Shown: in pieces, positions 11,506 through 22,527 of the stretch
How the letters are laid out: the number at the start of each line of letters is the position of its first letter
Numbering within the stretch: the first letter of the stretch is position 1
Assembly (NCBI GenBank): GCA_026182355.1
Contig: JAPFBL010000167.1
Location: 967,001-1,031,000 of the forward strand
Source: Hermatobates lingyangjiaoensis
Lineage: Eukaryota > Arthropoda > Insecta > Hemiptera > Hermatobatidae
Direction of reading: 5' to 3'
Length of the DNA: 64,000 bases
The notes under the pieces: model-generated
Told to the model about the DNA's origin: nothing
Database searches by the model: none
The model's input: the letters and a program-made list of their open reading frames with translations, nothing else
Program-made: the position numbers and the translations under genes

Positions 11506-12598
11506 ATTTACATCATTTCACATCAAGGCAAGAGAGGAGAAATAATCCAGAGAACATGAAAAATATGTCATACAAATTAAATTAAATTTAGAAGTCACTA
11601 GAATAATTCACAATAATATGTCTTTTGATCACTTTTTCTTCAGACGTCTTGGAGAATTTCAAGGAATATTTGTTGAGGACTAAGGGATTATTATTGTTGG
11701 CGAGATTTTTGTAGAAGGCTTTATAGCGAGATATTGCTACTTGATACACTAAAATTCTTATTATAAAATTAATTTTTAGTGTCGTACATACTGCCATATG
11801 ATCATTTTTGATACTAGTGTCACCCTGACTGGACTTCCAATGGGTACCAAAATGACTCCCGGTTCATTTCTCAGTTGTTTTACATCGTCTGCAAAGCCCT
11901 CATTATAGCTTTATTTAATAAAATGTCTTTGTCAAACTAATGGAGTTTGTTTTTAATTCTGTTCATTAATTTAATAAAATAACTAAGCAGAGGTTTAACA
12001 TAAATGAATCAATTTGATAATATCTTACACGAACATGCTAAGTGTTCCTTTTCAACTCTTTTTTAGCATCAGTTATTAATCTTAATTGCTTTAAAAACGC
12101 CATAAAGAATTGCGCTTTGAATAAAAATGTAATTAGCTATGTGATTTTTTAACGGATCATTTATATCAAAACTGTTTCTTAGTTTAACATTGCTAATAGC
12201 CTACTTATGCTTAATTAATTCTTATTAAGGGAGTTATTTTCTTTATTTATTGTTCCTAATAACATGTCCTTAAAAAAAAAATTCCTCTAACCAACTTATA
12301 ACTTTGTATTACTTTTTTAATTTGTATTTACATGAGCAATTTATGTATTTGTGTGATATAAGTTTGTGAAAGGTTTTTAGAGGTTTTTGGCAGGTAAAAT
12401 AAAGTAAATCTGCGAATAAAATTTGTAGTTACCATGCAAAAATATCGTCATTTAAAATATCCAGGAGTCATCCACAATACAACATTCAGTGTAACCTCTG
12501 GATTAAGAAAATTACTAACTGGAAGGAGTCTCTAGTGAAGAAATTCGACTCCAGTGTCAATACACATCAACCGTGAGGGACTGTGCACCTCTACTCCT
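11506..12598. other. AT-rich DNA, no gene
   Basis: One 69-codon frame (11588-11797, minus) is lysine- and asparagine-rich with no domain recognised. Nothing else was seen. Confidence 0.5.
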
Positions 12599-12638
12599 AC
12601 TGATATGACGACAAAGGCTCCTTTGTCGTCATATCAAT
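12599..12638. repeat. perfect 17-bp hairpin, 2-base loop
   Basis: TGATATGACGACAAAGG is followed after CT by its exact reverse complement. Confidence 0.9.
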
Positions 12639-12975
12639 AGGATCATGTGGCAGAATCTACGACACTATAGACTATAGATTATCAAGAAATGGAAAATCTA
12701 AATCTGCAGTCTACAATAGAAAAACCAAAAACCTACACTCTAATACTACTAATACTATTAATTAGTGGAAAGAAAAATAAGTCAATTATAAATATCTTTA
12801 TTAAAATCCGACATTCTGTATCCACTATTATCCATTTTGACAGAGATATTTTGCTGGTCAAGGTGCGAGGACAAAGGAAAAGTGGATAATACAGCGCGTT
12901 GTAAAACACTGGTGGATATTATAAGAACTGCAGGTTTTTAAGGAAATTTGAGTAAATTGATTTTATATATAGGTA

Positions 12976-13049
12976 AGAGTTATACCCCAGGCCGGATCAA
13001 ACCTCCAAGTGGGCCGGATCCGGCCCGCGGGCCGTATGTTTGACGCCTG
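12976..13049 (-). mobile_element. hAT-like transposon end, GC-rich
   Basis: GGCCGGATCCGGCCCGCGGG, then GTATGTTTGACGCCTG, is typical of the right end of a widespread hAT MITE type whose left end resembles 8257. It stands out by high GC in an AT-rich region. Confidence 0.5.
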
Positions 13050-13052
13050 TGC

Positions 13053-13122
13053 TTTAGACCATTCACACTCAATCAAAATGAAGCGGTTATGTACAAATTA
13101 ATATAAAAGTAATATAAAACAA
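13053..13122. repeat. inverted-repeat partner of 11136-11203
   Basis: CTTTAGACCATTCACACTCA and the following 50 bases are the diverged reverse complement of 11136-11203. The repeat begins within a few bases of the hAT-like end, suggesting insertion next to it. Confidence 0.7.
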
Positions 13123-13554
13123 GTGCAAAACATGGTAAAAAAATATTAACCATGAAAAAAAAGGGAAATTAATTAACAAGTTAGGGAAAAATTAAAACAT
13201 AAAAGTAAATAAAAGAGTGGCTATGTGAATAAATCTGGAGTGGTTTGCACTCACAACTAAACTCTGAGTGAACTCCTTACCATATATGTAATTGGTTTAT
13301 TTTTTTAATGCTGGTACTTAATTTTGCAAAATATAGTAAAAATTTATTTATTCATGATATAGAAAAGTATATGCAGTTAATTATGTTATCAATTTGCTAA
13401 AATTATTATTGAGAAAGATAAAAAAAAAATCAATATTATAAATAATTAAGTCTACTGATTTTAAATATATTAATGTTGATTTCACACTTACAGGTTTAAC
13501 CTTTAAGTGCTGTACTATTTTAGGGGCAGAAAGTGTGGTTAATTTATTATCAGG
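13123..13554. other. AT-rich DNA, nothing recognised
   Basis: No supported feature. Confidence 0.5.
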
Positions 13555-13695
13555 GACCTGTTTTCGTAATGGTTACTACTATGCCACAACACTGGGTTGA
13601 TTGTATATCGGGAGCCCTAAATTTTGACTTACTCAAATTGATTAGAGTAGAGATATTTTACGAGTACTTTTCATCGTACAGGTGAATTCATGTGG
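13555..13695 (-). mobile_element. decayed SINE body
   Basis: Landmarks of the SINE tail and body are present in order: CCACAACACTGGGTTGATTG, GGGAGCCCTAAATTTTG, ACTCAAATTGATTAGAGTAG and CATCGTACAGGT. No tRNA-like head remains. Compare the minus-strand form of 19049-19373. Confidence 0.5.
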
Positions 13696-14094
13696 CTATT
13701 TTCAGGCTAAATCTGTTACAATTTGCATTAACAATCATTGAAGAATGTTGTATTATACCTAGGAATTTTTCTGAATTTCAGTCTCGTCTATTACCCGGAG
13801 AAAAACTGAGATTTTATAACTATTTATGAGATATTTACGACTATCCTGTAAATCTATGATTTTTTTGTCGATAACTTATTCAATTATATATTTAACAACT
13901 GTTAATTATTATTAAATTTAATTGCTTCAACTTTTTATTTTTTTCTGGTAATATATTTTTGTTATTTTAAAATAAAATAACAAAATGTGGGAACACTTAT
14001 GTCCCCATGTCTCTTATCTATCTGTCCCTGTATCTTTCTGCAAATGTCTGGAGGGCCGTTGATGTTTTAAATAAGTCATATGTTATTTTCTTCC
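13696..14094. other. AT-rich DNA, nothing recognised
   Basis: No supported feature. Confidence 0.5.
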
Positions 14095-14213
14095 TTTTTT
14101 TCTGTTTTAAAAATGAATAGTTTTTTCCATGGAGGTGTCAAATATTATATAAATTATTTCCATCGCAGCTATATAGGAATCAGTTTTTTTTTTTAATTGA
14201 TGGTGTTTGTTTT
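14095..14213 (+). repeat. direct repeat, copy 1 (second at 14951)
   Basis: About 119 bp, nearly identical to 14951-15069, including AATAGTTTTTTCCATGGAGG and TTTCCATCGCAGCTATATAG. A recent local duplication or two copies of a short element. Confidence 0.85.
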
Positions 14214-14950
14214 TGGTTTACTTATTTTGTTCAGAGTTGATATTGAATGACATTAGTGACTGTGGCCCTTGATAAGCGTATTAACAAACAAAAACAGAAC
14301 TCATATATACACTAATGCATTATACTGTATACCTGCCTACTTTTGAACCACTCTGAATGTACTTATAAGGAATGATAAAAAAAATGAAGTTAATTTATTA
14401 TGGTTCTCATGGTAGGAATTGTTGGATTAAATTAAGTGGTAGGATTACTGGTGATTTAGGGTGGCGTTAGTGTTTAGAAGGCTTTATGTGTAAGCTGAGA
14501 AGAGAGGACACAGTTGAGGTTGAAAGGACCAAAAAAAAGGGACAGAAAAAGGTCGAAGGAAGTGAGGGCTTGGGTTACCGTGGAAGAAGGGTGGAAGTGA
14601 GCTTGGGTCGAGCGTGCTCTGCTAATAAGCTCTATTGAGTGGAGAGCAAACAGTTGATCTCAGTGCAGCGCGGTCAATAAACTGACAGTTCACTACTGGG
14701 TGTTCTGTAAACACTACTGGAGATGACATCTCGCCATCTGGCTTCCGTCAACCGTTACCACCCGCAAAACAATATCAACAAAGAGCGCCTTATTATTTCA
14801 TAATGTTTTTCAAGAGACATTTACCTATATATATGTAAACTAAATGTTTAGAAAGAACACATATAACAGAGATCAAAAAAGCGCACTACTTCAGTTCGAC
14901 CTCTTTCTTATCAGTTAGCAAAAATGTGAGTCGATCCGAAGGCAAGGACC
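14214..14950. other. spacer between direct repeats
   Basis: Includes a somewhat GC-richer part (14450-14760) with no open frame of note, and at 14844-14945 a family F-like piece whose minus strand reads CTGATAAG then GGTCGAAC, a decayed hammerhead-like centre. Confidence 0.4.
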
Positions 14951-15069
14951 TTTTTTTCTGTTTTAAAAATGAATAGTTTTTTCCATGGAGGTGTCAAATA
15001 TTATATAAATTATTTCCATCGCAGCTATATAGGAATTATTTTTTTTTTTAATTGATGGTGTTTGTTTTG
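14951..15069 (+). repeat. direct repeat, copy 2
   Basis: Second copy of 14095-14213. It differs by a small indel and substitution near the poly-T run. Confidence 0.85.
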
Positions 15070-15121
15070 AAGGCGAGGACTGAAGTGAAGTCTCATTGAA
15101 ATGGCACAAAAAACAGTGTAG

Positions 15122-15364
15122 CCAACTTTTTTTTTTTATTGTTTAACAGATCCCCTAGCGGGTAATAACGTCAGCCGTTTACCGGCTTTTTGTTTGATAG
15201 TGATTCTACAGATTCTACACAGGGAGTTTTAAAATTTCCCTAACTCAAGTGCATTTCGAGTAAGGATCTTTAACGAGTACCTGGCATCGTACAGGTTCAG
15301 GACCAACGGCTTAACATCCTCTCTGAGGAACGACGTACTCAGATTTACCCACCAACCGAGTGAA
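15122..15364 (-). mobile_element. SINE, tail type 1, head missing
   Basis: Minus-strand SINE. Poly-T (the poly-A tail) is followed by GATCCCCTAGCGGG, AGCCGTTTACCGGCTTTTTG, CATCGTACAGG and a GTGAATAAATC motif. It stops before the tRNA-like promoter. Same family as 21399-21720. Confidence 0.8.
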
Positions 15365-16669
15365 TAAATCAAGAACGGAGGGAGGTTAAAAAAGGATAAA
15401 TAAATAACAACAAAAATATTACATTTTGACTCATATCGTTATCGGGAGTTGAAGTTGCCTGCTCGGAAGTCAGGCAAATATTGAAAAAATCAGTAAAGCT
15501 ACAATGAGTTAATTGAAAAAGAAAATCAGTAAAAGGAAGGGATACAATAAAAATACATAAATATGAATAATGATTTAAAAAAGAAATAATGTAAAGGATA
15601 AAAATAACAATTATAACAAGACGAAGTAGTATAAAACAAATTACGACAATGCTAGAGGAAATAGAAGTATAAAATAGTTTTAAAGCATTGCAAAGTAAAT
15701 TTTCACTGAAACCTCCTTTCCAATTTAAATTTTAGAACTTAAGTTTAATTTGTAGTTTATAATCCACTCCTTTAGCTTTAATTATGTTTTTTTTAATATC
15801 TGTAACTGATTGTTCTTAATTTATCAAAAATAAAAAATCATAAATTCGATAATTCAGGTTGGAATTAATAATTTCGCCTCAGCAGAAAAAGCTGAGTGAC
15901 TGTCAGTTTTTAATGAGTCTGTTTTAATTTGCATTAAGTTTGTTGTGTATTTCTCAAAGAAATGATTTGACAGTAAACGAGCCATTAGTAATTTTCAGTT
16001 TATTATTTAGTTAGAAACGAATTTTAATTAAAAAAGCAAATTAAAGATGTTTAACAGGAAAGATTGTTTAGAGTGTTATTGAGTTTTTTTTTTGTATGTA
16101 CTTGAGGTCGTGGAGTTGTTGGTTTGAAAGACAAAGATTGAGTGGTTGGCCGGTCGTTAGTGTGTGCAGTGATTAATAGAGTACAAGGCAAAGGCCTATT
16201 CAACGGGCTGTCACCTGACTCAGTCGCCACTATGATAATCTCATTGTCCCATTCACTGTAAGGCTTCTTAATTGAAAAACCCTTTTATAAAGGAAAAAAA
16301 AATATGCTTGGAACAATACTTAGTGACTTACTGAAAACAAAGCTATTTGTTGAGGCTTGAAGCAAAAAATACAAGGAAATAATTGTGAATATGTTTAAAA
16401 AATAATAAAAAAAAAAGTAAAATAAATATTTGCATTATTACATCCGTGTAAACGAGAATTTGTTATGAAAAGAAAAGTGTCCTTCATCAGATTCATCTGT
16501 TAGTATTGAGAAGGTTGTTATGTCTGCTTTGTTCTTCTCTAGTTAAGACGGTTGAACCGAAAATTAGAAATTCCAAGTGTGTATCTTTCAATTTTTTATC
16601 TTTCAAGTTTATCTCTGAATTCTTGATTATCCGTTTTCGTCTCTTTTTTTTTTAACATTTTAATGTATG

Positions 16670-16673
<4 letters not shown>
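15365..16673. other. AT-rich DNA; small family D remnant
   Basis: Mostly featureless. At 16535-16640, AAGACGGTTGAACCGAAAATTAGAA is a decayed family D hammerhead region (stem II and GAAA kept, CTGAAGA lost), ending at the (TATG)/(TA)n tract from 16664. Confidence 0.5.
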
Positions 16674-16724
<51 letters not shown>

Positions 16725-16939
16725 ATTTCACATAAACACGTGAAACAACAATCAATGATCAAACCACAATAAGAAATGGGAAAACAAGGCTAAGATCTTT
16801 CAACCGTAACAAGCGGTCTTCGTCAGAGTCAAAAACCCAACTGAACAGTTCAGTTGGGTTTTTGACTCTGACGAAGACCGCTTGTTACGGTTGAAAGATC
16901 TTAGTCTTGTTTTCCCATTTCTTATTGTGGTTTGATCAT
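16725..16939. mobile_element. family A palindrome, copy 5
   Basis: Flanked by about 48 bp of (TA)n on the left and about 50 bp on the right. The apex CTGAACAGTTCAG is identical to that of the copy at 935-1147, so the two share one origin as a palindrome. The left arm has GGCT in place of GACT in stem I. Confidence 0.9.
16864..16906 (+). ncRNA. hammerhead ribozyme, family A
   Basis: Intact CTGACGA (16868-16874), GAAA, AGATCT, and GACT/AGTC stem I. Confidence 0.75.
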
Positions 16940-16947
16940 ATATATAT

Positions 16948-16991
<44 letters not shown>

Positions 16992-16994
<3 letters not shown>

Positions 16995-17228
16995 TAATAA
17001 TGAGCAATAACTCTTGATATAATATATGAGTTAAATACCACAATAAACAATATATATTAATTAAAATGCTCTAATGCCTTTCGTCACAACATCATCAGAG
17101 AGCTAAATGAAACAACCAAAAAAAAACATAATATTTTTTTTGTTGCTTCATTTAGCTTTCGGATGATGTGACGAAAGGCCTTAGAGCATTTTAATTAATA
17201 TATATTGTTTATTGTGGTATTTAATTCA
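16992..17228. mobile_element. family B palindrome, copy 2
   Basis: Arms share TAATTAATATATATTG, and the minus- and plus-strand ribozyme regions face each other around an A/T-rich apex (17116-17140). (TA)n lies on both sides. The right-hand core is CGGATGA and so broken. Confidence 0.8.
17068..17103 (-). ncRNA. hammerhead ribozyme, family B (mutated stem III)
   Basis: Minus strand: GCTCT/AGAGC stem I, CTGATGA, extra T, GT/AC stem II, GAAA. Stem III is AGGCAT rather than AGGCCT, losing its self-complementarity. Confidence 0.55.
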
Positions 17229-17235
17229 TATATAT

Positions 17236-17353
17236 ATATATATAGCTTCTCAACCACAGATATTTCAAATTCACAGATGGAGTTCTTGAGAATTTTGGAC
17301 ATAATCATAAGTTGTATGTTTATGATCAAAATCCTCAAGAACTCCCTCTGTGA

Positions 17354-17360
<7 letters not shown>
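17236..17360. repeat. family G palindrome, copy 2
   Basis: AAATTCACAGATGGAGTTC and GAACTCCCTCTGTGAATTT face each other. The centre includes TTTTGGACATAATCATAA. Flanked by (TA)n on both sides. Confidence 0.75.
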
Positions 17361-17392
<32 letters not shown>

Positions 17393-17393
<1 letters not shown>

Positions 17394-17734
17394 AGATTTA
17401 ACATAAACGCGTGAAATAACAATCAATGATCAAACCACAATATGAAGTGGGAAAAAAAGACTAGAAATTTTTCAACCGTAACAAGAAGTCTTTGTCGGAG
17501 TCAAAACCAAACTGGGTTTTAGGTGTCATTAGAGTCAGTTGGGTTTTGACTCTGACGAAGACCGCTTGTTACGGTTGAAAGATCTTACTTTTTGCCCATT
17601 TCATATTGTGGTTTGATCAATGATTTTATATATATATATATCTTGTTACGGTTGAAAGATCGTAGTCTTGTTTTCTCATTTTCTTATTGTGATTTGATCA
17701 TTGATTGTTATTTCACGTGTTTATGTGAAATCTT

Positions 17735-17736
<2 letters not shown>
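17393..17736. mobile_element. two joined, damaged family A copies (copy 6)
   Basis: A palindromic copy (17393-17622) is followed, after a 20-bp (TA) stretch, by a second right arm starting at CTTGTTACGG (17642-17736). Core bases persist at 17552-17580, but stem I is lost (ACTT in place of AGTC). Confidence 0.8.
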
Positions 17737-17782
<46 letters not shown>

Positions 17783-17788
<6 letters not shown>

Positions 17789-18819
17789 GAGATTGTGTGC
17801 ATACATGATTAAAATATGCAATAAAACACATGATTTAAACAATTTACGTTTTAAGTTGGAGTGAAAAGTGCTTTGGAAATTTCATTAAAAGAGCTAATAT
17901 AGAAGCTGTTGGGAAATTTTAAAATATGTTTTAGAAAATATTTGTTTCTTGCATATGGTTATAAATTGTATGTATTGTAATAGATTGATAGGTGGTTTGC
18001 TTGAACAATGGCACTCTCCCTATCTACCTACACTAGAGTCAATATCATCATGAATTTAAAATTACTTCAAATATTGAGTTCAATTATATTCAGTTTAATA
18101 AATCATAAATTATTGAGTTTAAACATAAATATATGACAAAGTAATGGAGGTTTATGAAACACGAATAAAACAATTGACCCTTGCAAATTAGACATCTATC
18201 AAAAAGACTAACCTGACAGAAGTAGAGCTTGGCTTATCGCTGTTTATTCGACACGCGACGGCTCTAATAAACACTTCCTCTAATTTATTGCTAGAAATAA
18301 ATCTCAAGATAAATTCAAATCAAGCGGACATTGCGACAAATACTGGGTGAACTGGGTAAACGAGGGCAATTCCGTCGTCCTCACCAGAATTGGAAGGCCA
18401 GTGCGGCCTTCCTCTCCAATCTTTGCGGTAAATATCATTATTTTACCGCATTATTCCCAGAAATACTTTCTGCTATATATAATAATAAAATAAATCAGGG
18501 TTTGGTCATTCTTTCAGGTTCAAATCAAAATCCGATATTTTATTTCATTTGAAATCTTTTTCATGGGCAAAAGTAAGAATTTTTGAAAATGATTTTTATT
18601 GTAAAATTATCCACCGTTATTTCTTATTATTATTTATTAATCTTGCAAAGGAAAAACAGTGGTTTTTCATTTGTAAAAATAAATACATCTACTTTTAAAA
18701 GAAAATTGTAAATAAAATTGAAACATTGGCACTGAAAGCTTGATTTGAACCCCAAAGACTGAACTATGAAATGATTTATTTCAGCCCAAATCTATTTTAC
18801 TAATCAAAATATATATATA
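17783..18819. other. AT-rich DNA, no gene
   Basis: Includes a short GC-rich hairpin at 18390-18421 (GGAAGGCC with GGCCTTCC) and, near 18690-18760, GAAACATTGGCACTGAAAGC followed by TTGATTTGAACCCC, a decayed family H trace. Confidence 0.45.
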
Positions 18820-18957
18820 TATATATATTTCATTAAATTGTTTGCCTATCTTTATCTTCTCATATTTCTTGGATACTTTATCCAGTCTTCTTATTAAGGA
18901 CTTCCATTGGACATATTTAATGAAATATGTTTAAAAGAAGGCCTGCTCCCTAACTAC

Positions 18958-18962
<5 letters not shown>
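18820..18962 (+). repeat. family J insert between (TA)n tracts
   Basis: TTTCATTAAAT near the left end mirrors ATTTAATGAAAT at 18919-18930. The right end, AGAAGGCCTGCTCCC then ACACAAATATA, resembles 42050-42085, again running into (TA)n. Confidence 0.5.
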
Positions 18963-19002
<40 letters not shown>

Positions 19003-19048
19003 GATATTGATAACCATGTGCAATGAAATTGTCAGAACATATAAAAAA

Positions 19049-19373
19049 ACAGGTTAGCTCAGTAGTTACGTGCTCGCCTCTGAACTGATAGGACCGGGGT
19101 TCGATCCCCACCTGGCTCTCGATTTATTCATGCGGGAGGTGAATAAATCTGAGAACGTCGTCCCTCGGAGAAGGACGTTAAACTGTCGGTCCCGAGCCTG
19201 TATGATGTCAGGTACTCGTTAAAGATCCCTACTCTAAATGCACTTGAGTTAGGCAAAATTTAAGACTCCCAATGTAGAATCAATCTTCATTGTGTGGTAT
19301 CACAAAGGGCCAATGCTCGGCGTAAGTGTGTTCCCTTGTGGGACTGCCCCTGCAACCTAACCTAACCTAACAA
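19049..19373 (+). mobile_element. tRNA-derived SINE, tail type 2 with CCTAA repeats
   Basis: The head carries a pol III-type A box (TTAGCTCAGTAGTTACGTG, 19053-19071) and B box (GGTTCGATCCC, 19098-19108). The body shares GATTTATTCA, GATGTCAGGTACTCGTTAAA and ACTTGAGTTAGGC with the other copies. The tail differs from type 1: it runs through CACAAAGGGCCAATG into AACCTAACCTAACCTAAC. This is a retroposon relying on a LINE in trans. The A and B boxes are SINE promoter parts, not a free tRNA gene, since the body continues for 250 bp. Confidence 0.85.
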
Positions 19374-20438
19374 CACTGAAACTGTGGTCATTATAAACAA
19401 AGTTATAACTTTGTAGGGATGGTAAAATCATTTGTCCGTGCATGTAGGATATCGGATGCTGGAAATAAATCCTACAGTGTTGCTCACTTAAACTTAAAAT
19501 GAGTGCTAATTAACAAACCTGTCACACAGCCCGCTTCTATTTCAATAATAAAGGCAAAAGCCTTCAGAGGAGATATAGGTCGTTTGTCCAAGCCTGCACG
19601 ATATCAGAAACTTGTTAAAGATTTTTATTTTAGTGAAATACAAACTGTAGGTCTGCTGAAATAGATCAACCATGCAGTAGAGCTAATAAAAACTTAAACG
19701 GGTGTTAATTAACACACGCGTGACTTACTCCACCCTCTAAAACGCTGATAAACGTGAAAGAACATTAGCGAACATTGTGTACTGATTTTGAAATTTCATC
19801 CTCTAGTTTGAACTACTTATAAAAACAGGTGAAAGATGCTGGTGCTCCTTTGTGAATCTTTTCATCAGTACGTTAGTCAAAATAGTTACTAAAGTTAATT
19901 AAAGACCATGGAATTAAGGAAAAAGTATGCATTTTGAAAATACTTTAGATAATCCATTATAACTTTGGGAGCCCTGAAACGAGTTTAGTTATTGGAGAAG
20001 ATTAGGTTCAAAGAGTGTAAAGGGAGGCTAGCAGAGGGTAGATAAAAAGTCAATCTTTGATTTGATTTGCATTTCTTCGTAAAATTAAAATTGTTTATTT
20101 TTATGCTAACTCAATCAATGGTCAAACGTGAGGTCAATATGGTTTTGAGGACTATAGATGATCATCTTGTAGATGCGAGGTAATCTTTGAACCCTAATCA
20201 CTTAAGGGTCATTCAATCACTTAAAGGTCTAACAAGGAGGATTATCCATCAAATGGTTTTAGATTAAATTAGAATCTTACAGATTATACCTCATATATGT
20301 TTTCATACATTGATTGTGAACCCTTCTAATTAGTAGAGCTAAATTTAAACAAATCTAGTTCGATTTTATTAAGTTACGTCATTCATATTATAAATATCTA
20401 TTCGAGTAACATTTAATTATTATCAATTAGAGCATTAT
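19374..20438. other. no gene recognised
   Basis: Mixed-composition DNA with no repeat or coding signal I can support. Confidence 0.45.
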
Positions 20439-20580
20439 TATTATTTGAGGGTGACTATAAGACTGTATCTTAAAAAAAAACTATTGTACTTCTCCCCTTT
20501 TGTACTAAAGTACCTCAGCAGTTAACTTCAACACCTCCAAGAAGCTCAGCACTTTTGCTGGTTCTAACGGGTAAACCATA
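20439..20580 (+). repeat. dispersed repeat, copy 2
   Basis: Second copy of 6631-6775 with scattered substitutions and an A-run expansion. Confidence 0.7.
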
Positions 20581-20696
20581 GTTTGAAATTATTTATATTT
20601 GGATGAAGAAGTTTCTATCAGTATAAGTCTACAACAGAGCTACAAAGCATAGTTAAATGTGCAGTTCAAACCACATTTTGGAATTGTTTCATATAT

Positions 20697-20836
20697 ATGA
20701 ACCATAAAATGAAATTAAAAACATACACTTACAATCTTTAATTTTCGGCTTCAACTGTCTTAAGGAAAACAAAATGAGAGACTGTAAGTGTATGTTTTCT
20801 TTTTATTTTTTTCTTTACTATCTTTGAACTATTTTT
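20697..20836. mobile_element. decayed family D palindrome
   Basis: AAACATACACTTACAATCT on the left and AGACTGTAAGTGTATGTTT on the right mirror each other. TTTTCGGCTTCAACTGTCTTAAGG is a mutated minus-strand hammerhead region. Confidence 0.6.
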
Positions 20837-21385
20837 GTTCAGAATCATTTTCACTACGTTCTAGTGTTTGTTGAGGAACCATGGACGACGTAGCAAAAAA
20901 CAGTCAAATTGTGTATAAACCAAAGTATGACATTTTTTATTGAATTGTTTTATATAGACGAAGATATTTCTACCATTAACCGTCTATGACAGAGTCACAA
21001 AACAAAGTTGCTAAATTGTGTGGTACAATCCACGGTATAGAATTATTTTATACGATTGAAATTATTTCTACCAGTAAGCTGCTAAGTGTTCAACAGAATT
21101 CGCTTTGTTTTCTAACTCTTGACGGATTTTAAACGCTTTCAATTTAGTTAAACCTAAATTAAAATCGTTTCATTATTTGGAGATATAAATATACAAAATT
21201 CACGAGTAGTTGATTAGAACAGTTTTACTTTTGTTTGTTCAAAAAATATTTCTTTTTTTTTTCATTGATATTGATTTATTTTTTAAATAATTATTTGAAT
21301 AAGTAATAACATAAATAAAACACGTAGCCACATACAAAATTATATATACAGTGTTAAAAATGTTACAGTATGATTCCAGCTAAAC
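20837..21385. other. AT-rich DNA, nothing recognised
   Basis: No supported feature. Confidence 0.5.
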
Positions 21386-21733
21386 TATAGGAGAGCTTCT
21401 TTTTTTTTATTGTTTAAACCGATCCCCTAGCGGGTGTTAACGTCAGCCGTTTACCGGCTTTTTGTTTGATCGGTGATTCTACAGATTCTACATTGGGAGT
21501 CTTAAAGTTTGCCTAACTCAAGTGCATTACTCGAGTAGGGATCTTTAACGAGCACCTGACATCGTACAGGTTTGGGACCGACAGCTTAACGTCCTCTCCG
21601 AGAGATGATGTACTCAGATTTATTCATCTCCTGCGTGAATAAATCGAGGGCCAGGTGGGGATTGAATCCGGGACTACCAGCCCAGAGGCGAGTACGTTAA
21701 ACACTGAGCTAACCTGGCTCTATAAGAGAGCTT
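21386..21733 (-). mobile_element. complete SINE, tail type 1, with target duplications
   Basis: TATAGGAGAGCTT (21386-21398) and TATAAGAGAGCTT (21721-21733) are 13-bp flanking duplications with one mismatch, so the insert is 21399-21720. Read on the minus strand it begins GAGCCAGGTTAGCTCAGT (A box). A B-box-like GGATTCAATCC follows, then the shared body, then AGCCGGTAAACGGCTGACG and CCCGCTAGGGGATCGG, and an AATAAA-rich poly-A tail. This is the reference copy for the family: about 320 bp, tRNA head, poly-A end. Confidence 0.92.
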
Positions 21734-22527
21734 ATAGAGGTATAGACTTTTTAAACATTAAAAGATTTAGCAAAATTATATATAATTAGGAATACATACA
21801 TTACATACAACTTTTTAGTCGGGATATGTCAGTCCATTAGTTGAGCTCAACTGATTTGATGATTTCTAGAAGTGCCATAGAAAAACGTTATGGGGGGGGG
21901 GGGGTCTACGTAATTGAATATAAACGATCGAAATAATCTAGAATTTTATGGTAATATATAAATTAGGATATTAATCATTGCTCGCTAACCCGTCTATTTT
22001 AAGTGAATATAACTTTGCATTTTGACCTCGGCAGGTTAGTTTATTGAACCCACATATTTGTCTGGTGCAGGCATAAGTGTGTATAAACTTTCAGTTATTG
22101 CTGGGGATCATAATTTAAACGTAGAACTTCGATAAAGTAGTAGTAAACTTCTCCATTTTTTTTTTAGATTATATCTTGCGAGTCAAAGTAGTAGCATCAG
22201 TCATTTTTATGTTAATTTCAATGACTGGCAAAAATTGAAACTTGTAATCTTTTAAACGCTAAAAAGTTATTTCCAGCAGTAAATAACTTTCATAGAATCT
22301 GACTTCATATACCAGGCTGCTGAAACATTAGGTTAGAGACATTTAAATAGATGTTGGACTGACCTACACAGTCTGGAGTTTAAGGACTGCCAAATATGAG
22401 AGGGGTTTTGGGTTTGCTCCCCACAATAGGTGTATACGGTTACCCGGGGATTCAGTGCTTGCTTAAATGGAAGTATATACGAGTATTCTAGCTTAAATAC
22501 ATGCATATTGTTAGTGCCACAGAGGTT
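21734..22527. other. no gene recognised
   Basis: Contains a run of 11 G near 21893-21904. No coding or repeat signal. Confidence 0.5.

Noticed and set aside
8257..13049. Single 4.8-kb hAT element between the two CAGGGGTGTCAAAC-type ends
   Set aside because: The flanking 8-mers do not match and no transposase-like frame lies between; kept as two separate ends.
19053..19125. Possible tRNA gene
   Set aside because: A and B boxes are clear, but the sequence continues into a repeated 250-bp body shared by several copies, so it is a SINE head.
19356..19373. Interstitial telomere array
   Set aside because: Only about three CCTAA units, and they form the SINE tail also seen at 53745; not a telomere.
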